Shown here piece by piece: positions 1-5,142 of a DNA stretch of 7,716 nt (position 1 is the stretch's first letter; every line of letters starts with the position of its first letter). Below the pieces are notes generated by a model, which had not been told where the DNA came from, made no database searches, and saw only the letters and a list, made by a program, of their open reading frames with translations. The DNA comes from Treponema sp. (GTDB lineage: Bacteria > Spirochaetota > Spirochaetia > Treponematales > Breznakiellaceae), in NCBI GenBank assembly GCA_031271075.1, contig JAISWN010000227.1, forward strand, positions 1-7,716, read 5' to 3'. A program made the position numbers and the translations under genes.

Positions 1-113
1 TTGGGCGCATTTGCGGCGTAGAACGCCGCAAACCGGGCTTTTCGGGGCTCCGCTAAGCTCCGGCCCCGGCGCAATGCGCCGGGGCTGCTTCGCACCCCTC
101 CAATCCCTTGCGC
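1..113 (-). repeat. R1 dispersed repeat, copy 1 (two-hairpin element)
   Basis: Read on the minus strand from 113 to 1, this stretch aligns over its whole length with 3697-3808 on the plus strand. It starts GCGCAAGGGAT and ends ATGCGCC, and GCGCA/TGCGC at the two ends can pair. Inside are two perfect hairpins: 63-72 with 76-85 (3-nt loop AAT on the plus strand), and 10-19 with 23-32 (3-nt loop AGA). The second copy has hairpins at the same places with different stem sequence, so the fold rather than the sequence is kept. The element ends about 87 bp before the phosphofructokinase start and may extend past the window edge. No protein is likely here. I do not recognise it as a named family. Confidence 0.75.
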
Positions 114-184
114 GGGGACTTTTCCCGTAAGTTCAGCTCCCTGCGGGAACGCGGATATGCAAGGGGAAGCCCGGCGTTTATACT

Positions 185-196
185 GGAAGGGGGGAG
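185..196 (+). promoter_or_regulatory. Shine-Dalgarno that fixes the pfk start
   Basis: GGAAGGGGGGAG lies 4 nt before the ATG at 201. It is the only strong ribosome binding site in the region. It argues against the longer reading frame that opens with TTG at 108, because that start lies inside repeat R1 and has no comparable site. Confidence 0.8.
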
Positions 197-200
197 CGGC

Positions 201-1304
201 ATGGGAAATTTGAAACACAGCGCTACCGGAACCTTCGGCATCCTAACCGCCGGGGGCGACTGTCCCGGCCTTAACGCGGCCATCCGGGGAGTCTGCCGGG
301 CCGCCTACGACCGTTACGGGATGAACATCGTGGGCATCGCCAACGGCTACCGGGGACTTATCGAGGAAAACTGGCGCAGCCTGCGGCCGGTGGACGTGTA
401 CGGTATCCTCACCAGGGGGGGAACCATACTGGGGGCCAGCCGGGAGAAACCTTTCAAGGTAAAAAAAGGTGAAAGCGACAGCGAAATAGAGCTGGACAAG
501 GTGGCGGCCATCAAGGAGAACTACAAAAAACTCGGACTTGACTGCCTGGTGGTCCTGGGGGGGAACGGAACCAACACCACCGGCTACCTGCTTTCCCAGG
601 AGGGGCTCAACGTACTGGGACTCCCCAAGACCATCGACAACGATATTGTGGGAACCGACCGCACCTTCGGTTTCCATTCCGCCCTGGCTATCGGAACCGA
701 GGCCATTGACCGGCTTCACTCCACCGCCCAAAGCCACAGCCGGGTCATCGTCATCGAGCTTATGGGCCACAAGGCCGGCTGGCTTGCCCTCTACGCCGGG
801 GTGGCCGGCGGCGGAGACGTGATCCTGATCCCCGAGATACCCTACGACATTGCCGTCATTGCCCGGCATCTGGAAAAGCGGGCCGGCGAAGGGAAGACCT
901 TCTCCATCGTTGCCGTTGCCGAGGGGGCGCTTTCGGTGGAAGAAGCGGCCATGGACAAGAAGGATCGGAAAAAGTACCGGGAGGAGACCGGGTTCCCCTC
1001 CATCGGCTACCGGGTGGCCCGGGAGATCGAGGAGGAGACGGGCATGGAAACCCGCGCCACGGTCCTGGGCTACGTACAGCGCGGCGGTATCCCCACCGCC
1101 TCCGACCGGGTTCTTGCCACCAGCCTGGGAACCGCCGCGGCGGATCTCCTTGCCCAGGGGGAATACGGCAAGATGGTGGCCCTTGCCGGGGACAGCATAA
1201 AACCGGTGGATCTAAGCGTTCCCGCCGGGAAAGTCAAGACCGTACCCCCGGATCACTACATGCTCGACACCGCCCTGGCGGTGGGAACCTGCCTGGGATA
1301 TTAA
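201..1304 (+). CDS. pfkA: 6-phosphofructokinase (group III-like, G104/K124 type)
   Basis: Cytoplasmic glycolytic enzyme of 367 residues that phosphorylates fructose 6-phosphate to fructose 1,6-bisphosphate. The start at ATG 201 is chosen for its strong ribosome site. Visible family motifs are GGDCPGLNAAIR at 18-29 (phosphodonor loop), GGNGT at 120-124, PKTIDND at 142-148 (D146 matches catalytic Asp127 of E. coli PfkA), a GTDRTFGF segment at 151-158, MGHKAGW at 188-194 and QRGG at 293-296 (sugar phosphate contact). The donor-specificity positions read Gly123 (E. coli 104) and Lys143 (E. coli 124). By established family rules, Asp at 104 with Lys at 124 indicates pyrophosphate use, while Gly104 with Lys124 usually indicates ATP in group III enzymes, so ATP is the better guess. 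Asn122 replaces the usual Asp103. The chain is longer than the roughly 320-residue E. coli enzyme, as is common in this group. No clear promoter was found upstream, and the next gene has its own. Confidence 0.95.
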   Translation: MGNLKHSATGTFGILTAGGDCPGLNAAIRGVCRAAYDRYGMNIVGIANGYRGLIEENWRSLRPVDVYGILTRGGTILGASREKPFKVKKGESDSEIELDKVAAIKENYKKLGLDCLVVLGGNGTNTTGYLLSQEGLNVLGLPKTIDNDIVGTDRTFGFHSALAIGTEAIDRLHSTAQSHSRVIVIELMGHKAGWLALYAGVAGGGDVILIPEIPYDIAVIARHLEKRAGEGKTFSIVAVAEGALSVEEAAMDKKDRKKYREETGFPSIGYRVAREIEEETGMETRATVLGYVQRGGIPTASDRVLATSLGTAAADLLAQGEYGKMVALAGDSIKPVDLSVPAGKVKTVPPDHYMLDTALAVGTCLGY

Positions 1305-1308
1305 GGGG

Positions 1309-1370
1309 CCCGGCTGGTTCTCTGCCGGCCTGTGGCTAGCTTGCAAGCCCTGCAAAATGCCTTTTTAAGG
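1309..1370 (+). repeat. R2 modular hairpin repeat, copy A (partial)
   Basis: It begins 4 bp after the pfk stop. It shares GGCTGGTTCTCTGC, CCTGTGG, GCTTGCAAG and CAAAATGC, in order, with 4974-5022 in copy C, and TTTTTAAG with a later part of that copy. Copy A lacks the left arm that opens copies B and C. It also lacks the return arm of the CAAAATGC hairpin, so it looks like a 5'-truncated and internally deleted version. It contains an imperfect 7-bp stem (GCCGGCC/GGCTAGC). With 1372-1407 it fills most of the first part of the pfk-lipoprotein gap. Confidence 0.7.
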
Positions 1371-1371
1371 T

Positions 1372-1407
1372 GGTCTGTCCATAATGCGTCTACATTATGG
1401 ACAGACC
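1372..1407. repeat. Perfect 15-bp palindrome, 6-nt loop
   Basis: GGTCTGTCCATAATG at 1372-1386 is exactly complementary to 1393-1407, with loop CGTCTA. No run of T follows on either strand, so a factor-independent terminator is not well supported, although it could stop 3' exonucleases at the pfk transcript end. It abuts the truncated end of R2 copy A. A solo palindrome of this kind could be a remnant of insertion-sequence ends or a tiny non-autonomous element. No transposase and no clear target duplication is visible. Confidence 0.7.
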
Positions 1408-1456
1408 CTATTGAATGAAACCCTCAATAAAAATCAATCTATCAGATGTAATCGTC

Positions 1457-1486
1457 TTGACAAAATCGGCCTGTTATGCTTATCAT
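1457..1486 (+). promoter_or_regulatory. Sigma-70-type promoter for the lipoprotein gene
   Basis: A perfect -35 box TTGACA (1457-1462) is followed after 18 bp by TATCAT (1481-1486), which matches five of six -10 consensus positions. The DNA just upstream (1410-1450) is AT-rich, unlike its surroundings. Transcription should begin near 1493 and read the gene starting at 1718. This is the best promoter in the window. Confidence 0.65.
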
Positions 1487-1493
1487 GGTGAAG

Positions 1494-1520
1494 TAATATC
1501 AACCTAATGGGTTGATATTA
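1494..1520 (+). promoter_or_regulatory. Hairpin/operator-like palindrome at the predicted +1
   Basis: TAATATCAACC (1494-1504) and GGTTGATATTA (1510-1520) form a perfect 11-bp inverted repeat with loop TAATG. It begins at the predicted transcription start, 7 bp past the -10 box. As DNA it could be a repressor site covering +1 to +27. As RNA it would be a 5'-terminal stem that stabilises the message. The sequence does not tell which. Confidence 0.5.
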
Positions 1521-1717
1521 AGAAAACTTATTAAAGAGGTACCCCGGGGACGGCGGATTCTTGCCGGAAGCGCGCCATTCCCGGGGCGTAGTATACACAG
1601 ACAGAATACTCCATAGGGGAGAATTTTGCACTGGTATAGTCCTCTTTTTTTCCGCGGGCCTGAACCTGCGGACGTTTGGGGCATGGCCCCGGATGAAACT
1701 CATAAAGGGAGGACTCA
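1521..1717 (+). other. Long untranslated leader of the lipoprotein gene
   Basis: This is a leader of about 200 nt between the +1 hairpin and the GTG start. It contains a CCGCGGG/CCTGCGG stem (one G-U pair), just after a T-rich run near 1650, and a GGGGC/GCCCC stem with loop ATG at 1678-1690. The end, AAAGGGAGG at 1704-1712, is the ribosome binding site. A reading frame that opens with TTG at 1561 crosses the gene start in another frame and looks non-coding. I recognise no named riboswitch. Confidence 0.4.
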
Positions 1718-3376
1718 GTGTTAAAAAAGAGTCTGCTCTTCGGAATCGTTGCGGCACTTTCCGCAGCGTTTATATTTACAGCCTGCTCCACCGATGTCGA
1801 ATACAAGGACAAAATCGTGGAGAAGGAAGTGGAAAAGGAGATACCGCTGGTCGCGGATACCCTTGCCGGTAATGAGAATGCGCTTAAGGCGGCTTTGGGG
1901 GATCCCAATTCCAAGATCATCGCCCTTACCGGCACCGCCACCCTCTCGGATGATTTGGATATACCGGAAGGGAAAACCCTGATCCTCTATGCAGAGCTTG
2001 ATACCGACAGTTCCGAGCTTGGTATCGCCGGCGCCGTCAAGGTGGGTCCGGATGGCGTCCTTACCGCCTCATCCGGCGGCATTGCCACCGTAACGGGCAG
2101 CCTGGAAGTGTACCAGGGCGGTACCGTCGGCCTGGATGCGGCGGCGAGCCTTGTGGGGCTGGGTACCGACAAAGTCAGCTTCAAGGGCGGCGCCCTGGCG
2201 GCCGATTGGCCCACGAATCTGGCGTCGGTTAATACGGCCTTCGGCTATGTGGCCGCCGGGATCCTCGATCTTTCAAGCGCAACCCTCACCAGCCTTAAAC
2301 TCAGCCAGCTTGCGGGTATCTCCGGCATCGGGGCGACACGGGGCCTTATCGCCACTGCCACCGAGGATGAAGACGACACAAGCCTCAGCATCCCCGCCGG
2401 GGCGGCCCTTACCGCGAATACCAGCGACGATCTTGGCGACATTACCAGCCTCAGCGTGTACGGCAGCCTGACTGCCACCGATGCCACGGGGGCCAGCGGC
2501 GGTATCGCCATCACCGTAGGACCGGGGGCAAGCCTGACTGTGGGCGCTATTGCCAAGCTCATGGCTTCCACGGTAGCCGCCGGGGCAAGCCTGACAACTG
2601 GCGATGTCACCGCCTTTGACGGCACTGCAACCCTTACGGCTTACGCCGGGGCGGCGGTCAACGGCATCACCTTCCCCCGCGAGGCCGCCATCAGCGCCCT
2701 TGAGGCTGCCGAAGTTACCATTAACGCCAGCCTCACCCTCCTGGGAACCGACACCCTCGATCTGGGCGACACCGCCGATCTTGCGCTAGCCGACGACGCG
2801 GTCCTCAGCCTGCCGGCCACAGCAACGGTAAAGGGTAGCAGGGTAATTAAAGCCGAAGACGGTTCCGGTTCCATCACCATAGCCGGAACACCAGGCTTTA
2901 CCACCACCTCAACGGGTGTTGCGGGGGACGACTTTGCGACAACCTACGAGACATTGGCAGAGGATATAGCATTGTTGGCAAATAATCCGGCCCTTGTGCT
3001 GGACAGCACCTTTGGTACTACCAGCAGTGTTAAAGGCATAGGCTCCGCCGCCCTGACCAGCAGTAGCGAGGTCAATGTGATCAAGAACGCTACGGCCCAT
3101 GCCAGCACCGGCGGTGAAATCGAATTTGACGCCAGCACAACCCTAGGCACCACGGTCAACCCCACTGCTAAAGCGGGCACAAACAATAACGTGGTCACCC
3201 TCAACAACGTCACCCTCAGCATCGGCAGCAACAAGCTGCAGATCGCCGACAGCGATGCAGAAAACTCCACCCCGAAATATGCGGTTGTTACCTTTAGCGG
3301 CGTACAGATCGCAAACGGCGAACTCCAAAGCCCCGCGCTGAGCTTCAACATCGGCATAAAGACCAACCGTAGTTAA
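1718..3376 (+). CDS. Repetitive Ala/Thr/Ser/Gly-rich lipoprotein, probable beta-helix
   Basis: Protein of 552 residues that I do not recognise by name. The GTG start at 1718 follows AAAGGGAGG by about 5 nt. It opens with a lipoprotein signal peptide: Lys3-Lys4, a hydrophobic stretch, and FTAC with the lipid-accepting Cys23. A charged tether of alternating Lys/Glu/Val follows (about residues 26-43). The rest is low in charge and rich in short strands separated by Gly, Asp and Thr/Ser. GASLTxG-like units recur about every 19 residues around residues 270-300, and similar SLxVYGSLT and ALTANTS units lie nearby, as expected for right-handed beta-helix rungs. I see no further Cys after Cys23. The C-terminal third is Asn/Thr-richer and ends in FNIGIKTNRS. 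It has its own promoter and is probably monocistronic. Surface display or adhesion is an inference; no enzymatic motif is visible. Confidence 0.85.
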   Translation: MLKKSLLFGIVAALSAAFIFTACSTDVEYKDKIVEKEVEKEIPLVADTLAGNENALKAALGDPNSKIIALTGTATLSDDLDIPEGKTLILYAELDTDSSELGIAGAVKVGPDGVLTASSGGIATVTGSLEVYQGGTVGLDAAASLVGLGTDKVSFKGGALAADWPTNLASVNTAFGYVAAGILDLSSATLTSLKLSQLAGISGIGATRGLIATATEDEDDTSLSIPAGAALTANTSDDLGDITSLSVYGSLTATDATGASGGIAITVGPGASLTVGAIAKLMASTVAAGASLTTGDVTAFDGTATLTAYAGAAVNGITFPREAAISALEAAEVTINASLTLLGTDTLDLGDTADLALADDAVLSLPATATVKGSRVIKAEDGSGSITIAGTPGFTTTSTGVAGDDFATTYETLAEDIALLANNPALVLDSTFGTTSSVKGIGSAALTSSSEVNVIKNATAHASTGGEIEFDASTTLGTTVNPTAKAGTNNNVVTLNNVTLSIGSNKLQIADSDAENSTPKYAVVTFSGVQIANGELQSPALSFNIGIKTNRS

Positions 3377-3390
3377 AGCACTCCTTCCTA

Positions 3391-3430
3391 AAGGCCGCCT
3401 TTCTTTGTTTGAAGGAAGGCGGCCTCCTTT
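3391..3430 (+). terminator. Hairpin terminator-like structure after the lipoprotein gene
   Basis: AGGCCGCCTT (3392-3401) pairs with AAGGCGGCCT (3416-3425). The stem continues through a G-T pair to about 14 bp, with a 6-nt loop. It starts 16 bp after the stop codon. The following tract, CCTTTGTTT, is only moderately T-rich, so termination may be partial. It is the only candidate for ending the lipoprotein transcript. Confidence 0.6.
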
Positions 3431-3454
3431 GTTTGAAGGAATGAAGGCGGTCCC
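3403..3454 (+). repeat. Imperfect tandem duplication overlapping the terminator
   Basis: Two adjacent units (3403-3426 and 3427-3454) both begin with the same 15 bases, CTTTGTTTGAAGGAA, and both run on to GGCGG. The second unit carries a small insertion (TGAA). It appears to copy the right half of the terminator stem, probably by slippage. Confidence 0.65.
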
Positions 3455-3696
3455 CGGCCCCGCCCTAAACGCAGTCCGCGGGATTTGGCGGGTTTTCCTT
3501 CCGGCTTTGGTATATCTTCCCGCGTTCAGTTCAACTTTCTAATGGATTTTTCATCAAGGCCGGTGGATTTGCTTATAACGGTTAAAACGATAGAGTCTTC
3601 GCTTGCCCTAAGGCTTTCAACGTACTTTTTCCCCCAAGGCCTTTTTAAACAGGGGAAGGGCCCGGACGCCGGGGAGGGGCTTTCGGTTACTGCCAA
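3455..3696. other. Gap segment without a confident gene
   Basis: This fills the space between the tandem duplication and R1 copy 2. A TTG-started frame of 74 codons on the plus strand (3485-3709) lacks a convincing ribosome site and has no recognisable domain. The only protein-like signal is on the minus strand at 3526-3660. No RNA gene, promoter or insertion element was recognised. Confidence 0.4.
3526..3660 (-). pseudogene. Possible decayed 3' gene end with helix-turn-helix-like tail
   Basis: On the minus strand, two overlapping frames look like one protein broken by a frameshift near 3620-3633. One frame gives LPLFKKALGEK and then stops. The other gives KKYVESLRASEDSIVL and a tail containing ISKSTGLDEKSIRKLN before a TGA at 3526-3528. 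The tail has the spacing of a helix-turn-helix recognition segment (I-x-x-x-T-G-L-x-x-x-x-I). No start codon with a ribosome site is evident, and upstream the frame runs into repeat R1. It may be a remnant, or chance. Confidence 0.2.
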
Positions 3697-3808
3697 GCGC
3701 AAGGGATAGGAGGGGCACGGAGTGGTCCCGGCGGCTGCGCCGGGACCGGAGTGATAACGAAGCCCCGGATAGCCCGGTCCCCGGTCCGTATAGGGCCGGG
3801 GATGCGCC
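3697..3808 (+). repeat. R1 dispersed repeat, copy 2 (two-hairpin element)
   Basis: Plus-orientation partner of 1-113. It starts GCGCAAGGGAT and ends ATGCGCC. Hairpin 1 is GGTCCCGGCG (3724-3733) with CGCCGGGACC (3738-3747), loop GCTG. Hairpin 2 is 3778-3787 with 3793-3802, stem TCCCCGG/CCGGGGA continued by TCC/GGG with one wobble pair, loop GTATA. Between the hairpins, GAAGCCCCGGATAGCCCGG matches copy 1 closely. Terminal GCGCA and TGCGC can close the structure into a three-way junction. Short purine-rich stretches (GGGATAGGAGGGG) stay unpaired and are conserved. Confidence 0.75.
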
Positions 3809-3833
3809 ATACAGCCCGGGGGCGATCATATAT

Positions 3834-3943
3834 TAGACTTGTTCGAGAACCCGGTTGGTTCTCGAACAAGTCCTGCAAAATGCCCTGCATTTTGCTGTTT
3901 TCAGCGGAATTTGTTCGGAAACTGAAGTTTCCGAACAACTCTA
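3834..3943 (+). repeat. R2 modular hairpin repeat, copy B (three perfect hairpins)
   Basis: Three stems follow one another. 3836-3851 pairs with 3857-3872 (16 bp, loop CGGTT, arms containing TTGTTCGAGAACC). 3875-3883 pairs with 3887-3895 (GCAAAATGC/GCATTTTGC, loop CCT). 3911-3922 pairs with 3927-3938 (TTGTTCGGAAAC arms, loop TGAA). It ends about 60 bp before tatT, in the same orientation as copy C after tatT. No T-run follows any stem, so these are not plain terminators. Whether a tatT promoter lies within or below it is unclear; I found no convincing -35/-10 pair between 3808 and 4003. Confidence 0.8.
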
Positions 3944-4003
3944 TTCCAGGAATCGGGATCTTCCCCTTTCCTCTGCGATCCTGATGTGTTAGACTGAGAG
4001 CAA

Positions 4004-4957
4004 ATGATCCTGAACCGATATATACCCGGGTGTTGGGCCCTGCTTTCCCTCGCCCTTCTGGGTTCCGGTTGCTCAATAAACCGGATGGCCGTTAACGCGG
4101 TGGCCGACGCCCTGACTGGGGAGGGGGGGTCGGAGGTCTTTACCGCCGATTCCGATCCGGAACTGGTGGGGGACGCCATCCCCTTTGCCATCAAGATGTA
4201 CGAATCCCTCCTTTCCCAGGCGCCGGATCACCAGGGGCTCATTCTTACCACGGGTTCCCTTTTTGTTATGTACGCCAACGCCTTTGTCCAGGGGCCGGCG
4301 GAATTCCTCCCCCCTATCCAGTACGAGGAGCGGGAGGCCGCCATGAAGCGGGCCAAGATGCTCTACCTGCGGGGGGCGGGTATCCTCCAGGGGGGGCTGG
4401 AGAAAAAATACCCCGGTATCGGGGAGAGTTCCGCCGAATCGGGAACCATGGCCCCCTATCTGGCCAAAATGAAGAAGGGCGAGGTTCCCCTGCTTTACTG
4501 GACCGCCGCGGCTTATCTTTCCGCGTACTCCCTGGATCCTTTCGATTTCCCCCTGAGCCACAAGGTGGCGGACGCCATGGCCTTCATAGACCGGGCCTAC
4601 GCCCTTGACCCGGATTTTAACCGGGGGGCGCTGGACGATTTTTACGTCCTTGCCCTGGCCTCCCTGCCGGACACCATGGGGGGCGATCTTTCCCGGGTGG
4701 AAACCCACTTCAGCCGTTCCCTTGAAAAATCCGGCGGTCTTTTGGCGGGGTCTTACGTTTCCTACGCCCAGGCTGTGGCGGTTCCCGCCCAGGATTACGG
4801 GGTCTTTAAAAAGCACCTTGAAACCGCCCTGGCCCTGGATGCGGACGCCGATCCCCCCAACCGGCTGGTAAACATCATTTCCCAGCGGAAAGCCCGGGCG
4901 CTGCTGGACAACGCGGGAAATTTCTTTATCCTTTTGGATGATGAGGAGTATGAATAG
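4004..4957 (+). CDS. tatT: TatT: TPR lipoprotein of a TPAT-type TRAP transporter
   Basis: Protein of 317 residues resembling T. pallidum Tp0956 (TatT family). The N-terminus is a lipoprotein signal with LLGSGC, giving lipid-accepting Cys23, so it should be anchored on the periplasmic face of a membrane. The segment SDPELVGDAIPFAIKMYESL (50-69) is characteristic of the family. The rest is helical with TPR-like helix pairs, including LYWTAAAYLSAYSLDPFDFP, AFIDRAYALDPDFNRG and HLETALALDADADPPN, and a conserved RALLDNAGNFF near the C-terminus. In T. pallidum TatT forms a trimer with a pore-lined cavity and binds the solute receptor TatP; the same role is inferred here from sequence and order. The ATG at 4004 has only a weak ribosome site (GAGAG). 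The stop TAG is also the first base of repeat R2 copy C. Unrelated to twin-arginine translocation despite the name. Confidence 0.92.
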   Translation: MILNRYIPGCWALLSLALLGSGCSINRMAVNAVADALTGEGGSEVFTADSDPELVGDAIPFAIKMYESLLSQAPDHQGLILTTGSLFVMYANAFVQGPAEFLPPIQYEEREAAMKRAKMLYLRGAGILQGGLEKKYPGIGESSAESGTMAPYLAKMKKGEVPLLYWTAAAYLSAYSLDPFDFPLSHKVADAMAFIDRAYALDPDFNRGALDDFYVLALASLPDTMGGDLSRVETHFSRSLEKSGGLLAGSYVSYAQAVAVPAQDYGVFKKHLETALALDADADPPNRLVNIISQRKARALLDNAGNFFILLDDEEYE

Positions 4958-5113
4958 ACTTGTTCGAGAACCTGGCTGGTTCTCTGCTAGCCTGTGGCCG
5001 GCTTGCAAGTCCTACAAAATGCGCGGACTAAAGTCTGATGCATTTTGCCATTTTTAAGCGGTTGTTGGCGAACCTTTGGTTCGACAGAAACTGAAGTTTC
5101 TGAACAACTCTAA
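4957..5113 (+). repeat. R2 modular hairpin repeat, copy C (between tatT and tatP)
   Basis: It starts with the G of the tatT stop codon (TAGACTTGTTCGAGAACC, as in copy B) and fills most of the 185-bp gap to tatP. It keeps the copy B order with extra inserts. GAGAACC/GGTTCTC (loop TGGCT) sits inside an outer GACTTG/CAAGTC, with GCTAGCC/GGCCGGC inserted in the right arm. CAAAATGC (5015-5022) pairs with GCATTTTG (5040-5047) around a GACT/AGTC stem. GTTGTT (5061-5066) pairs with AACAAC (5103-5108) around two hairpins, CGAACC/GGTTCG and CAGAAAC/GTTTCTG (loop TGAA, as in copy B). If tatT-tatP is one transcript, this structured RNA lies between the two cistrons. Confidence 0.8.
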
Positions 5114-5142
5114 TAAAAAAAACCTGTGTAAAGGAGTTCCAG

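Noticed and set aside
1..21. Tail of an upstream gene ending at TAG 19-21
   Set aside because: The bases belong to hairpin 2 of repeat R1, and six codons are too few to support a gene.
108..200. Extended N-terminus of the phosphofructokinase from TTG 108
   Set aside because: The extra 31 codons overlap repeat R1, lack a ribosome site and precede the conserved family start, while ATG 201 has a strong site.
243..869. 208-codon minus-strand open frame
   Set aside because: It is antisense to the phosphofructokinase active-site region, which is clearly coding on the plus strand.
1494..1520. Intrinsic terminator
   Set aside because: No T-run follows the stem, it is AT-rich, and it lies just after a strong promoter.
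1561..1872. 103-codon plus-strand frame in the lipoprotein leader
   Set aside because: It has a TTG start without a clear ribosome site, overlaps the lipoprotein start in another frame, and has an arginine-rich shadow-like tail.
3485..3709. 74-codon plus-strand frame in the gap
   Set aside because: It has a TTG start, poor ribosome site and no domain, and it runs into repeat R1 copy 2.
4073..5008. 311-codon minus-strand open frame
   Set aside because: It is antisense to tatT and repeat copy C, has no recognisable domain, and TatT on the other strand is well supported.
3834..5113. CRISPR-like array, because of repeated hairpins
   Set aside because: The repeats are variable, modular and separated by a whole gene; there are no regular spacers and no cas genes.
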